From NCBI RefSeq assembly GCF_002356335.1, contig NZ_AP018165.1:4712001-4776000 (forward strand): a stretch of 64,000 bases of DNA. The letters run 5' to 3'. Every line of letters begins with the position of its first letter. Within the stretch, counting starts at the first letter, position 1. The notes under the pieces are model-generated. The model worked only from the letters and a program-made list of their open reading frames with translations. It had not been told where the DNA came from and did no database searches. Both the position numbers and the translations under genes were made by a program. Origin of the DNA: [Mycobacterium] stephanolepidis. Lineage in GTDB: Bacteria > Actinomycetota > Actinomycetes > Mycobacteriales > Mycobacteriaceae. This document shows positions 8,817-17,099 of the stretch, one piece after another.

Positions 8817-9743
8817 TCAGGCCGGCAGTGTGCAGGTCAGGTAATGCATCGAACCGGCAAGCTCCCTGATGTCCTCGGGGATTTCCGGATACTGCACGCC
8901 GTAACGCTCTGCCAGATCAAACATGTCCAGCCCCAACGTGTCCCAACCTCGCACGGAGAACCACTCGACGGGCGGCGTCTTCTCCTCGTCGTAGAACAGC
9001 TCGGTGATGTCGATCTTGCCGAAGGTGTCCTTCTCGGATCGGTACTTCTGCTCTACCTTCGCGAATTGACTCACACCCAACACTCCCGTGGGGCCCTCGA
9101 TCGCGGCGCGACTGCCCGGAGCCGACAGTTCGACAACCCTCTCGAACAACAATTCCTGGGCGACCGCGGGCAGATACGGCAGCAGTCCTTCGGCCGACCA
9201 TGCGGTGGGCCGGCTGGGATCAAATCCAGCCTCTTTGAGGGCGCCCGGCCAGTCATCACGCAGGTCCACAGCCACCGCCCGACGATCACTGGTCGGCGCG
9301 GCGCCCTGCTCGGCATACACCCGGTCCTTGAAGGCCAAAACTTCCGGCTGATCCAGCTCGTAGACCGCAACCCCGGCGGGCCAGGGCAGCCGATGTGCCC
9401 GCGCGTCCAATCCGGCGGCAAGGATGACGGCTTGTCGGATACCGGAGGCGGCGGCCTCCAGGAAGAACTCATCGAAGAACCGGCTGCGCATACCCATCCC
9501 ACGCAGATACTCGAACGGGGATGCCCGGGGCACATCGCGTTTGGTGATCGTATCGATCAAATGCGGTTCGCCCGCCGCGAGCACGAAATGCTTGGCGAAC
9601 GGGTCGACGATCAATGCGTCCGGCCGTTCACTCTCCACGGCACGCTGCGCACTGACCCCCAGCGCGGCGTATCCCACGCTGGACACGATGTCCCAGGAAT
9701 CGCCCTCGCTGCGCGACCAGTTCTCGTCCTCGACGTCTGTCAT
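8817..9743 (-). CDS. LCMT-family SAM-dependent methyltransferase (copy 2 of 6)
   Basis: 308 aa, closest in this window to copy 1: both begin MTxxEDxxWSRSEGDSWDIVSSVG and have the same length. SAM motif VILAAGLDARAHRLPWPAG and YELDQPEVLAFKDRV are present, as is WSAEGLLPYLP. The copies are 11 bp apart, suggesting a recent tandem duplication within an operon. A GAGAGGG ribosome site precedes the ATG at 9743. Substrate unknown. Confidence 0.9.
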   Translation of the reverse strand: MTDVEDENWSRSEGDSWDIVSSVGYAALGVSAQRAVESERPDALIVDPFAKHFVLAAGEPHLIDTITKRDVPRASPFEYLRGMGMRSRFFDEFFLEAAASGIRQAVILAAGLDARAHRLPWPAGVAVYELDQPEVLAFKDRVYAEQGAAPTSDRRAVAVDLRDDWPGALKEAGFDPSRPTAWSAEGLLPYLPAVAQELLFERVVELSAPGSRAAIEGPTGVLGVSQFAKVEQKYRSEKDTFGKIDITELFYDEEKTPPVEWFSVRGWDTLGLDMFDLAERYGVQYPEIPEDIRELAGSMHYLTCTLPA

Positions 9744-9752
9744 TGCGCCCTC

Positions 9753-10646
9753 TCAGTTGGTCCGGGTAGCGGTGAAAAACTTGGTACGAAGCAATGTTTC
9801 GAATGAGCCGGGCAGTTCCCCGAACGGCCGTCCGTATCCCACGGCCGCCTCGACAAGGTCGATTTCCGCGACAGTCCAACCTCTTTCAGCAAGCCACGAC
9901 TTGGTATCACGCCGAGGATCCTCGTACCAGAGTTCGGACACCTTGGGCTGGCCCGGCGAATCGGCATGCGACGGCATGTCCCGCTCAAACTGTGCGATCT
10001 CACCGGGCCGGGGGCCCAGCTCGGCCGCGATGCTGCTTCCGGGAGCCGATAGCTCATGCAACTTCTCGAAGAGTGCGTCCTGTGCTGCTCCGGGCAGGTA
10101 GGGCAACAGTCCTTCCAGAGCCCATGCGGTGGGTTGTTCGGGGTCGAACCTGGCCCCCACCAACGCCTTCGGCCAGTCATCACGCAGGTCGACGGCCACC
10201 GGCACCCGGCCGGCGGCCGGACCTGCCTGCGCCGCGGCGAGCACCTGATCTTTGAATTCGAGCACCCGCGGTTGGTCCACCTCGAAGACGGTGGTGCCCG
10301 TGGGCCAGGGCAATCGGTATGCGCGGGCATCTAATCCGGCGGCCAGAATGACTACTTGCCGCACTCCCGCGCCGGCCGCGTCGGCAAAGAAGTTGTCGAA
10401 GAATCGTGTCCGCACGCCGACCCATCCGGCATTGGCCCCGGCGAGGCCGCCGATATCCCCGGCGGCCACGGCTTCGGCCAATTGCGATTCGCCGGCGGCG
10501 GCAACGAACTTCTCGGCGTACTCGTCGTGGGCCAGTGGTGGATCCAGTTTCGCGTCGAGTGCGCGGGCGGCCGCGACCGCCAGCGCGGTGTAGCCGACGC
10601 TCGTGACGATGTCCCAGGTGTCTCCGTCGGCGCGCGCCATGGTCAT
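9753..10646 (-). CDS. LCMT-family SAM-dependent methyltransferase (copy 3 of 6)
   Basis: 297 aa. Begins MTMARADGDTWDIVTSVGYTALAVAAARA; SAM motif VILAAGLDARAYRLPWP and FEVDQPRVLEFKDQVL. In place of the usual WxAEGLLPYLP it has WALEGLLPYLP, an Ala-to-Leu change in the conserved motif. Its start overlaps the stop of copy 4 (ATGA, 10643-10646), so the two are translationally coupled. Substrate unknown. Confidence 0.9.
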   Translation of the reverse strand: MTMARADGDTWDIVTSVGYTALAVAAARALDAKLDPPLAHDEYAEKFVAAAGESQLAEAVAAGDIGGLAGANAGWVGVRTRFFDNFFADAAGAGVRQVVILAAGLDARAYRLPWPTGTTVFEVDQPRVLEFKDQVLAAAQAGPAAGRVPVAVDLRDDWPKALVGARFDPEQPTAWALEGLLPYLPGAAQDALFEKLHELSAPGSSIAAELGPRPGEIAQFERDMPSHADSPGQPKVSELWYEDPRRDTKSWLAERGWTVAEIDLVEAAVGYGRPFGELPGSFETLLRTKFFTATRTN

Positions 10647-11590
10647 GCGCCCAGAGAGGCGGTGAAGTACCGGCTCTGCCCCATGGCATCCGTCAGCTCA
10701 TGCTCGCCGGCCAACGGAGCCCGGTTGTACCGCTTCAACAGTTCACCCGCCGTGGTGGCCTCAACGGTCCAGCCGTGCCCGGTCAGCCATTGCGCCGGAT
10801 CCTCGCGCTTGTCGGCGAACCACAGGCTCGATGGGGGTGCATCCTCTTCAACGATGCTCTTGAAGATCCGGCGCAATGCGCCGTCTTCGTTCTCCATCGC
10901 GCTCGACATCCGATCTGCCTGGGTACCGGGAGCACCGAAATCCTCTACGGCAACCCGGCTTCCGGGTGCGGAAAGCTTGACAATGCGCTGGAACAGCAGG
11001 TCCTGCGCGGTACCCGGCAGGAACGGAAGCAGCCCCTCGGCCAGCCAGGCGGTCGGCTGGGTGGGGTCGAATCCCGCTGCCGTGAGCGCCTCGGGCCAAT
11101 CGTCGCGTAGGTCGACATGCAGATCGTGGACGGTGGTCGTGGCCCGCACCCCGTGCTCGTCGAGAACCTGCTTCTTGAACTCGAGCACCTTCGGAAGGTC
11201 GAGCTCGTAGACCGTGGTGCCCGGCGCCCAGGGCAGCCGATAGCCGCGGACATCGAGCCCCGCCGCCAGGATCACCGCCTGGCGCACACCCGCATTCCCC
11301 GCGGCCAGGAAGAACTCGTCGAAGTACTTCGTCCGCGCCCCCAGATAACTCGAGAACAGCTGCACGTCGGGCTCCTGGGCCAGGGTGGGGTCTTCCAGGA
11401 GCTCGGAAAAGATCGGCGCCTCAGTCTTGGTCGCGGCCACAAAGTGCTGCGCATAGTCGTCCCGCGCAAGCGGCTCAGTCTTACGCGCCTCGACGGCACG
11501 CATGACAGAGACGATGAGCGCGGTCGCGCCCACGCTCGTCACGATGTCCCAGGTGTCACCTTCGGTTCTGGCCACAGCAGTGTCTCCCAT
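10643..11590 (-). CDS. LCMT-family SAM-dependent methyltransferase (copy 4 of 6)
   Basis: 315 aa from ATG 11590; a TTG one codon earlier is also in frame. Landmarks: EGDTWDIVTSVGATALIVSVMRA, VILAAGLDVRGYRLPWAPG, YELDLPKVLEFKKQVL and WLAEGLLPFLPG. First gene of the four-copy operon. The 140 bp upstream (11591-11731) has no gene and presumably holds the promoter; no strong ribosome site is visible, so a short leader or leaderless start is possible. Confidence 0.9.
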   Translation of the reverse strand: MGDTAVARTEGDTWDIVTSVGATALIVSVMRAVEARKTEPLARDDYAQHFVAATKTEAPIFSELLEDPTLAQEPDVQLFSSYLGARTKYFDEFFLAAGNAGVRQAVILAAGLDVRGYRLPWAPGTTVYELDLPKVLEFKKQVLDEHGVRATTTVHDLHVDLRDDWPEALTAAGFDPTQPTAWLAEGLLPFLPGTAQDLLFQRIVKLSAPGSRVAVEDFGAPGTQADRMSSAMENEDGALRRIFKSIVEEDAPPSSLWFADKREDPAQWLTGHGWTVEATTAGELLKRYNRAPLAGEHELTDAMGQSRYFTASLGA

Positions 11591-11731
11591 CAAACGCGCA
11601 TGTCAGGTGTGCGTACATCTAAAAATGCAGGTCACGGGGTTTTACCCATGAAAAGTTCGCACAACTAACTACAGTACGCCGATTGACTGGGCGCGCCACT
11701 GATCCTTGTCGAGACGACCGAGACGCGAGGG

Positions 11732-12490
11732 CTACTTGCCCTTCCAGACGGGTGCACGCTTCTCGGCGAAGGCCTGCGCACCCTCCCTGGCATCCTCGGA
11801 GACGAAGATCGGCATGAGGATCTCGCCCTGCTTGGCGAAGGCTTCCTCGGGCGCCCAGCTCGCCGACTCGATGACAATGCGCTTGGTGGCCGCGACGGCG
11901 AGGGGCCCATTCGCGGTGATCTTGGCAGCCAACTCCAGCGCGGCATCCAGTGCCTGCCCATCGTCGACGAGCCGGTTGATGAACCCGTACCTGGCGGCGT
12001 CCTCCGCGGTGAACGAATCTCCCGTGAGCGCCAACTCCATGGCTACCTGGTACGGGATTCGCTTCGGCAGACGCAATAGGCCACCGGCGCCGGCGACCAG
12101 ACCACGCTTGACCTCGGGGATGCCGAACTTGGCGCTCCGACCGGCCACCACCAGATCACAGGACAGCACGAGTTCGGTCCCGCCTGCCAGGGCGAATCCC
12201 TCCACCGCGGCGATGATCGGCTTACGCGGCGGCACATTGGTGAAACCAAGGCCGCGCTCGGACAGCACCGCCTCGCCGCTCACGAATGCCTTGAGATCCA
12301 TTCCCGCGCAAAAATTTCCACCCGCGCCGGTGATGATGGCGACGGACAGGTCATCGGAACTGTCCAGCTGATCCGCCGCTGCGGCGAGCCCCTGGCTGAC
12401 GGCCCTGTTTACCGCGTTGCGCGCGTCCGGACGGTTGATGGTGATCAGTAGGACACGGTCACGCTGTTCGATCAGGACTTCGTCGGCCAT
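11732..12490 (-). CDS. Enoyl-CoA hydratase/isomerase (crotonase) family protein
   Basis: 252 aa, typical crotonase length. CoA/oxyanion-hole segments NFCAGMDLKAF (about 59-69) and GFALAGGTELVLSCDLVVA (about 97-115) are present, and both glutamates expected in hydratases are seen (GGTEL and FGIPEVKRGLVAGAGGLLRLP). It would hydrate 2-enoyl-CoA in fatty acid or sterol side-chain degradation. It precedes the methyltransferase operon and follows the APH-like gene on the same strand, 39 bp from it. Confidence 0.9.
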   Translation of the reverse strand: MADEVLIEQRDRVLLITINRPDARNAVNRAVSQGLAAAADQLDSSDDLSVAIITGAGGNFCAGMDLKAFVSGEAVLSERGLGFTNVPPRKPIIAAVEGFALAGGTELVLSCDLVVAGRSAKFGIPEVKRGLVAGAGGLLRLPKRIPYQVAMELALTGDSFTAEDAARYGFINRLVDDGQALDAALELAAKITANGPLAVAATKRIVIESASWAPEEAFAKQGEILMPIFVSEDAREGAQAFAEKRAPVWKGK

Positions 12491-12529
12491 GACATTCCTC
12501 CAGGTGGTCGGTGAGTTTGTTTCTTGATG

Positions 12530-13621
12530 CTAGCCAGTAGCCGGAATCAGGCTGCGAGCCACCGAAAGTAGCCTCGGCACACCCTCGTCCAGCTCAGCGA
12601 AGAAGGGGTCGTCGGTGGTTCCGGCGAGATGGCGCTGATAGGACACCTCCAGCAGGGTCGCGAGCTTCCACCCGCCCAACACCTGATAATAGATCAAATC
12701 CTCTGGTGTCCAATAGCTTTGGTCGCCAGTTCGAGCTTCACGGTAGGCCTCGGCGATCTCGACGTGCGAGGGGCAACCCTCTTGCGCGGTCACCGACCCG
12801 GTGAGCTCCGACATGGCGACCTCCCCTCCGGGCTCGGGGGTCATGTACAGCAGATATCCCAGGTCGGCCAGTGGATCGCCGACGGTCGCCATCTCCCAGT
12901 CCAGTACCGCGGTGATCCGCGCCGTCGCCGCATCGACCAGCACGTTGTCCAGCTTGTAATCGCCGTGCACGACGGCCGCGGGACGGTCCCCCGGATAGTT
13001 CTGGGTGAGCCATGCGGTGATGGCCGTGTGATCCTCCAGATCACGGCCGGTGGGCAGCTCCTTGATGGACTCCCATTGCCCATCCCATGTCTTCAATTGT
13101 CGTGCCAAATAGCCCGATTCACGACCCAACTTGGCCTCCACCAACCGCGTCGGGTCCGCATTGTGGATCTCGGCCAATGCGACCGCCAGATCGAGCACCA
13201 GCTCCCGCCGCGCCGTACCGACGAACCACTCCGGCGAGACGTCCCTGATCACTTCGCCTTCCTGACGCTCCATCAAATAGAACGGGGCGCCGAAGATCTC
13301 CGCATCGGTGCTGGCCAGCGTCACGCGCGGAACCCGCACCTGCGCCGCGCTGAGCGCGTCGAGCACCCGGTACTCACGCATCACATCGTGCGCACCGGCC
13401 TGCAGCCGTCCGAACGGCGGCCGCCGCATAATCCACTGCACACCAGAGCTTCCCGTGACCACGTAGGTCAGATTCGAATGTCCGGCCGAGAGTCTGCGAA
13501 CGCCGACCTCCTGCCCCAGCTCGCGGCTGAGGTACTCCAACAGGCTCGCGGGAATGGCATCGGCGTCCAGCGACACGTCGCCGGCGGGGTCTTCGGATGA
13601 AGCGGACACGTCCTTGTGCAT
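12530..13621 (-). CDS. Phosphotransferase (aminoglycoside phosphotransferase-like) family protein
   Basis: 363 aa kinase-fold protein. Motifs: LSAGHSNLTYVV near the N-terminus (nucleotide loop), the Brenner catalytic motif VVHGDYKLDNVLVD (about 219-232) and the metal-binding VLDWEMATVGDPLADLGYLLY. Such APH-like proteins are commonly linked with acyl-CoA dehydrogenases in mycobacterial lipid catabolism (ACAD10/11-like), acting on hydroxyacyl-CoAs rather than antibiotics. The nearby enoyl-CoA hydratase supports that role here; aminoglycoside resistance is less likely. Confidence 0.87.
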   Translation of the reverse strand: MHKDVSASSEDPAGDVSLDADAIPASLLEYLSRELGQEVGVRRLSAGHSNLTYVVTGSSGVQWIMRRPPFGRLQAGAHDVMREYRVLDALSAAQVRVPRVTLASTDAEIFGAPFYLMERQEGEVIRDVSPEWFVGTARRELVLDLAVALAEIHNADPTRLVEAKLGRESGYLARQLKTWDGQWESIKELPTGRDLEDHTAITAWLTQNYPGDRPAAVVHGDYKLDNVLVDAATARITAVLDWEMATVGDPLADLGYLLYMTPEPGGEVAMSELTGSVTAQEGCPSHVEIAEAYREARTGDQSYWTPEDLIYYQVLGGWKLATLLEVSYQRHLAGTTDDPFFAELDEGVPRLLSVARSLIPATG

Positions 13622-13724
13622 GGGTCATGTTTACCTGACGGCACAAACCGTGAGTGAGGGGCCGGGACATTCCTTAGCGGTTCACGCTGCCAACTGGGCC
13701 GATGTCCCCCAGTATTGGTGTCCA

Positions 13725-14993
13725 ATGAACCTCTCTGCCCGCCTCATCGTCATGAACTTCCTGCAGTTCTTCGTGTGGGGAGCCTGGCTGTTGACGCTTG
13801 GGGCGTACTGGTTCAACGCGAAGCACTGGTCGGGAGCGCACTTCGGGGCCGTCTTCTCCACCATGGGTATTGCCGCGATCCTGACACCGCCGATCATGGG
13901 GGTGATAGCCGACAAATGGGTGAACGCCGAAAAGCTCTACGGGATCTTGCATCTGGGCGGAGCCGCAGCGCTGTTCACCCTCCCCCAGGTGAACAGCCCC
14001 ACCGTCTTCTTCTGGGTTCTGCTGCTCAACATGCTGTGTTACATGCCGTCGCTGTCCCTGGCCATCACAGTCGCCTTCAACGCGCTCAAGGATGCCGGTA
14101 AGGACACCGTCGTCAGCTTCCCCCCGATCCGTGTGTGGGGCACCGTCGGATTCATCGCCGCGTTACACACGGTGAGCCTGCTGAAGCTGGAAACCTCGGC
14201 CGGCCAGTTCTACGTCGCCGGAACGGCGGCGCTGCTCCTGGGGCTCTACGCGTTCACGCTGCCAAGCTGTCCACCGAAGCTGGACCGCACGCACAGCGCC
14301 ACATTCGCCGACAGATTTGGCCTCACCGCCTTCACCCTGTTCCGCCACCGCACCATGGCGGTCTTCTTCATCTTCGCAATGCTGCTCGGCGGTGCCCTGC
14401 AGCTCACCAATGCCTACGGCGATACGTTCCTGCACGACTTCGCCACCATCGATGAGTACAAGGGTCTCTTCACCGTCGAGCATCCAGCCATCATCATGTC
14501 CATCTCACAGATCTCCGAGACGCTGTTCATCCTGGCCATCCCATTCTTCTTGCGTCACTTCGGAATCAAAGGGGTCATGCTCATGAGCATGATCGCTTGG
14601 ACATTGCGTTTCGGGCTGTTCGCCTACGGCAATCCCGGCGCCGGGCTGTGGATGATCGTGTTGTCCTGCATCGTCTACGGCATGGCCTTCGACTTCTTCA
14701 ATGTCTCGGGTCAGCTGTTCGTCGAGGACCAGTGCGACCCCGCGATCCGGGCGAGCGCGCAGGGCCTGTTCATGCTGATGACCAATGGGGTCGGCGCCAT
14801 GCTGGGCAGCCTCATCAGTGGAGCCGTCATCGAGTACTTCTTCACCTGTCCGGATCAGAGCAAGGACTGGCACGGTATCTGGTTGAGCTTCGCCGGGTAC
14901 TCGTTGGTGGTCGCGATCGCGTTCTTCCTGCTGTTCCGCCACAAACCGGGCGAGAACGCCGCCGAAAGGGCGCCCGCTACCGTGGGGGTGTGA
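13725..14993 (+). CDS. MFS permease of the nucleoside:H+ symporter (NupG/XapB) family
   Basis: 422 aa from the ATG at 13725, matching NupG-type length (about 418). The N-terminus MNLSARLIVMNFLQFFVWGAWL followed by GAYWF is characteristic of this family, and about 12 membrane helices are visible. Longer in-frame readings add a hydrophilic tail with no similarity. The last codon overlaps the GTG of the phosphatase gene (GTGTGA), so the two are co-translated. Substrate probably a nucleoside or related polyol; not proven. Confidence 0.83.
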   Translation: MNLSARLIVMNFLQFFVWGAWLLTLGAYWFNAKHWSGAHFGAVFSTMGIAAILTPPIMGVIADKWVNAEKLYGILHLGGAAALFTLPQVNSPTVFFWVLLLNMLCYMPSLSLAITVAFNALKDAGKDTVVSFPPIRVWGTVGFIAALHTVSLLKLETSAGQFYVAGTAALLLGLYAFTLPSCPPKLDRTHSATFADRFGLTAFTLFRHRTMAVFFIFAMLLGGALQLTNAYGDTFLHDFATIDEYKGLFTVEHPAIIMSISQISETLFILAIPFFLRHFGIKGVMLMSMIAWTLRFGLFAYGNPGAGLWMIVLSCIVYGMAFDFFNVSGQLFVEDQCDPAIRASAQGLFMLMTNGVGAMLGSLISGAVIEYFFTCPDQSKDWHGIWLSFAGYSLVVAIAFFLLFRHKPGENAAERAPATVGV

Positions 14994-15820
14994 CGATCTT
15001 CAACGCTGAATCGACCGCCTCCCCCGCAGACAGCCCCGTAGAGGGCATCTGGAACTTCCGGGACGTGGGCGGTGCGGATTCACCCGTCACCGTCAGGCCC
15101 GGGGTGTTGTTTCGGTCCTCCGAACTCAGCGGCCTGACCGCGGCGGGAGCCCAGACACTGCGCGCCCTCGGCATCACCGATCTGTATGACCTGCGCAGCC
15201 CCACCGAGATTGCACGCACCGGTTCCGATCGGGTGGACGACGCAATCCGGGTACACGAGGTTCCCTTCGCCACCCCGGCGGCCGGGGAGGAGCGCGCGCC
15301 ACACGAAATCGCTTACCGGCAGATGATGATCACGAGTATGACCTCGGGCCGGGGCCCGGATCCCGCATCCCAAGTAGAGTTCATGCTGGCCGAGTACCGC
15401 CGGTTCGTCGAACTCCCCGGCACCCTCGTCGCCCTCAAGGCAGTGGCCAATCAACTCGCCAGCGGTGCAACAGCTTTGGTGCACTGCGCGGCAGGCAAGG
15501 ACCGTACGGGACTTCTCATCGGGATATTGCTGCACACGGTCGGCGTCGACTACGCCGATATCGCCGCGGACTACCTGCGCAGTAATGCGGCGATCGGCGC
15601 GATGCGGGCCCACATCTCCGCACAGATGGCTGCCGCCGAACCCGAGCTGGCGCAGACCATGGCTGCGATGCTCTCCGATGAGGTGCTCGGTGTTCGCGCG
15701 GAATACCTCGACACCGGATTCAGCGAAATTACAAGGCTTTTCGGGTCACCCGAGGCAATGCTCACCGCTGCCGGGATCGACGGCGATGGCCTGGCGGCAC
15801 TGCGGACAGCACTGACCTAG
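14990..15820 (+). CDS. ptpB: PtpB-type tyrosine/lipid phosphatase
   Basis: 276 aa from GTG 14990, the same length as M. tuberculosis PtpB (Rv0153c). The start resembles that family (GIWNFRDVGG, then PGVLFRSSELSGL). The P-loop HCAAGKDRTG places the catalytic Cys at 166, Asp171 and Arg172; Asp in this loop is typical of the PtpB-like dual phosphotyrosine/phosphoinositide phosphatases. ADYLRSN and VRAEYLD follow. Mtb PtpB is secreted without a signal peptide; none is seen here either. Coupled by GTGA overlap to the upstream permease. Confidence 0.92.
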   Translation: MTIFNAESTASPADSPVEGIWNFRDVGGADSPVTVRPGVLFRSSELSGLTAAGAQTLRALGITDLYDLRSPTEIARTGSDRVDDAIRVHEVPFATPAAGEERAPHEIAYRQMMITSMTSGRGPDPASQVEFMLAEYRRFVELPGTLVALKAVANQLASGATALVHCAAGKDRTGLLIGILLHTVGVDYADIAADYLRSNAAIGAMRAHISAQMAAAEPELAQTMAAMLSDEVLGVRAEYLDTGFSEITRLFGSPEAMLTAAGIDGDGLAALRTALT

Positions 15821-15828
15821 CCGACGAT

Positions 15829-16308
15829 TCAGATCAGTACGGCGCCCAGCCAGATGCCTGCCGACACCATCGCGCCCACCATCTCGATGCCGATCGACGT
15901 CGCGACCGCCTTCACAGCCATGACGGTCGCGCCCCATGCCTGCTTCTGGCTGCTGCGGCGCAAGAACTCCGCGAGATAGATACCGAGCACGAAGCCGATC
16001 ACCAACCCGACCACGGGGACGACGAAGAACCCGATGATCGCCACGACACCGCCAAGCACCAGGCTCAGCGTGGGCACTCCTGCCTCGCGCATGCGCGCAG
16101 CGGGCCATACGTACTTCACCACCGTGGTCGCAACGGCCAGCGCCACCACAATGCCAAGGACCACCCAGGCTTTGGTGGTCGATTCGACGAGGGCCCACGC
16201 CCCGATGGAGAGCACCACCAGCGTCGTTCCGGGAACCATCGGCACCACGATGCCGACCATCCCGATGGCTATCCCCAGGGCGACGAGCAGCAGCCCACCG
16301 ATACTCAT
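15829..16308 (-). CDS. DUF456 family membrane protein at the end of the mce operon
   Basis: 159 aa, Gly/Val-rich with four or five membrane segments; the PMVPGTTLVVLSIGAWALVE and FLGIYLAEFLRR-type segments match DUF456. It starts 11 bp after the Mce-associated protein gene on the same strand, so it reads as the last gene of the mce transcript and converges with ptpB 8 bp away. Function unknown. Glycine-zipper helices suggest a small pore or membrane-organising protein (inference). Confidence 0.8.
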   Translation of the reverse strand: MSIGGLLLVALGIAIGMVGIVVPMVPGTTLVVLSIGAWALVESTTKAWVVLGIVVALAVATTVVKYVWPAARMREAGVPTLSLVLGGVVAIIGFFVVPVVGLVIGFVLGIYLAEFLRRSSQKQAWGATVMAVKAVATSIGIEMVGAMVSAGIWLGAVLI

Positions 16309-16319
16309 CGGAAGAACGG

Positions 16320-17054
16320 CTAGGCCAGCTCGACGTCGCTGGCAAGCCAGCGTCCGTCGATCTTCTCCATAGTTATCTGAACGCGGCTGCGGTCCATGCG
16401 CGCATCCGGAACCGCCACATTGGACACCGCCTGATCGATGAACATCAGCACCTCGACCTTGTCGGGCGTCGCCGACTTCACCGCGGAATCGACCACAACA
16501 CCCGTTGCCTTGGCCTTGTTCTCGATCATGACCTGGCGCAGCGTGGTGCTGGACTCGGAGTACTTCTGCTTGAAGTCACCGGTAGACCTGTCCAGGGTAT
16601 TGCTGGAGCTCTCATCAAGCTTGGCGCTGTCCACGTTGATCATGACGTTGGCGAATTCCTGTGCCGCAGCCAATGCCTCACGAGATGACCGCTCCTCGAT
16701 GCGCTGCTCTTCGTAGAGCCGCCCGATGATGGCAGTCCCGGCGGCAATCGCAATGACCACCACCGCGGCCGCGGTCAAGATCCAATGGCGGCCCCGAATC
16801 CGCTTCGGACTCTTTTCCTCTTCATCCGGCTCGAGGCTGATGTCCTCGTCATCGGAGTCCTTCGAGGCCTCAGAACCTTCGGAGTCCTTGGAGTCCTTGG
16901 AGTCCTTCTCAGATGCGTCCGCATCGAGGTCAGCGACCTCTTCTGCAGCGGCTTCCGTTGCCTTGTCCGCCGCGGATTCGACCTTCTCCGTATCCGAGGT
17001 CACCGCGGACTCGTCCGGGTCCTTGGCATCCTTGCCGGCAACGTCATCTGCCAT
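16320..17054 (-). CDS. Mce-associated membrane protein (Mam)
   Basis: 244 aa. Residues 1-85 are acidic and low-complexity, with a KDSKDSKDSEGSE repeat encoded by about three 9-bp units near 16879-16908. One membrane helix (about 92-112, ILTAAAVVVIAIAAGTAI) follows, then an ~130-residue extracytoplasmic domain ending in DGRWLASDVELA, as in Mtb Rv0175-Rv0178. Such proteins stabilise Mce transporters. It lies 45 bp downstream of mceF. Confidence 0.87.
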   Translation of the reverse strand: MADDVAGKDAKDPDESAVTSDTEKVESAADKATEAAAEEVADLDADASEKDSKDSKDSEGSEASKDSDDEDISLEPDEEEKSPKRIRGRHWILTAAAVVVIAIAAGTAIIGRLYEEQRIEERSSREALAAAQEFANVMINVDSAKLDESSSNTLDRSTGDFKQKYSESSTTLRQVMIENKAKATGVVVDSAVKSATPDKVEVLMFIDQAVSNVAVPDARMDRSRVQITMEKIDGRWLASDVELA

Positions 17055-17099
17055 GGTTGTGCTCCTTGCGCGTGTTGCTTGGTACCGGTCCGAACGTAC

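Noticed and set aside
12530..13621. Possible aminoglycoside resistance gene
   Set aside because: The Brenner motif is shared by all APH-fold kinases; context with enoyl-CoA hydratase and similarity to the acyl-CoA-linked subgroup argue for lipid metabolism.
16870..16915. Short tandem repeat (about three 9-bp units) considered as a VNTR or CRISPR-like array
   Set aside because: It encodes the KDS repeats of the acidic tail in the Mce-associated protein, with no spacers; ordinary low-complexity coding sequence.
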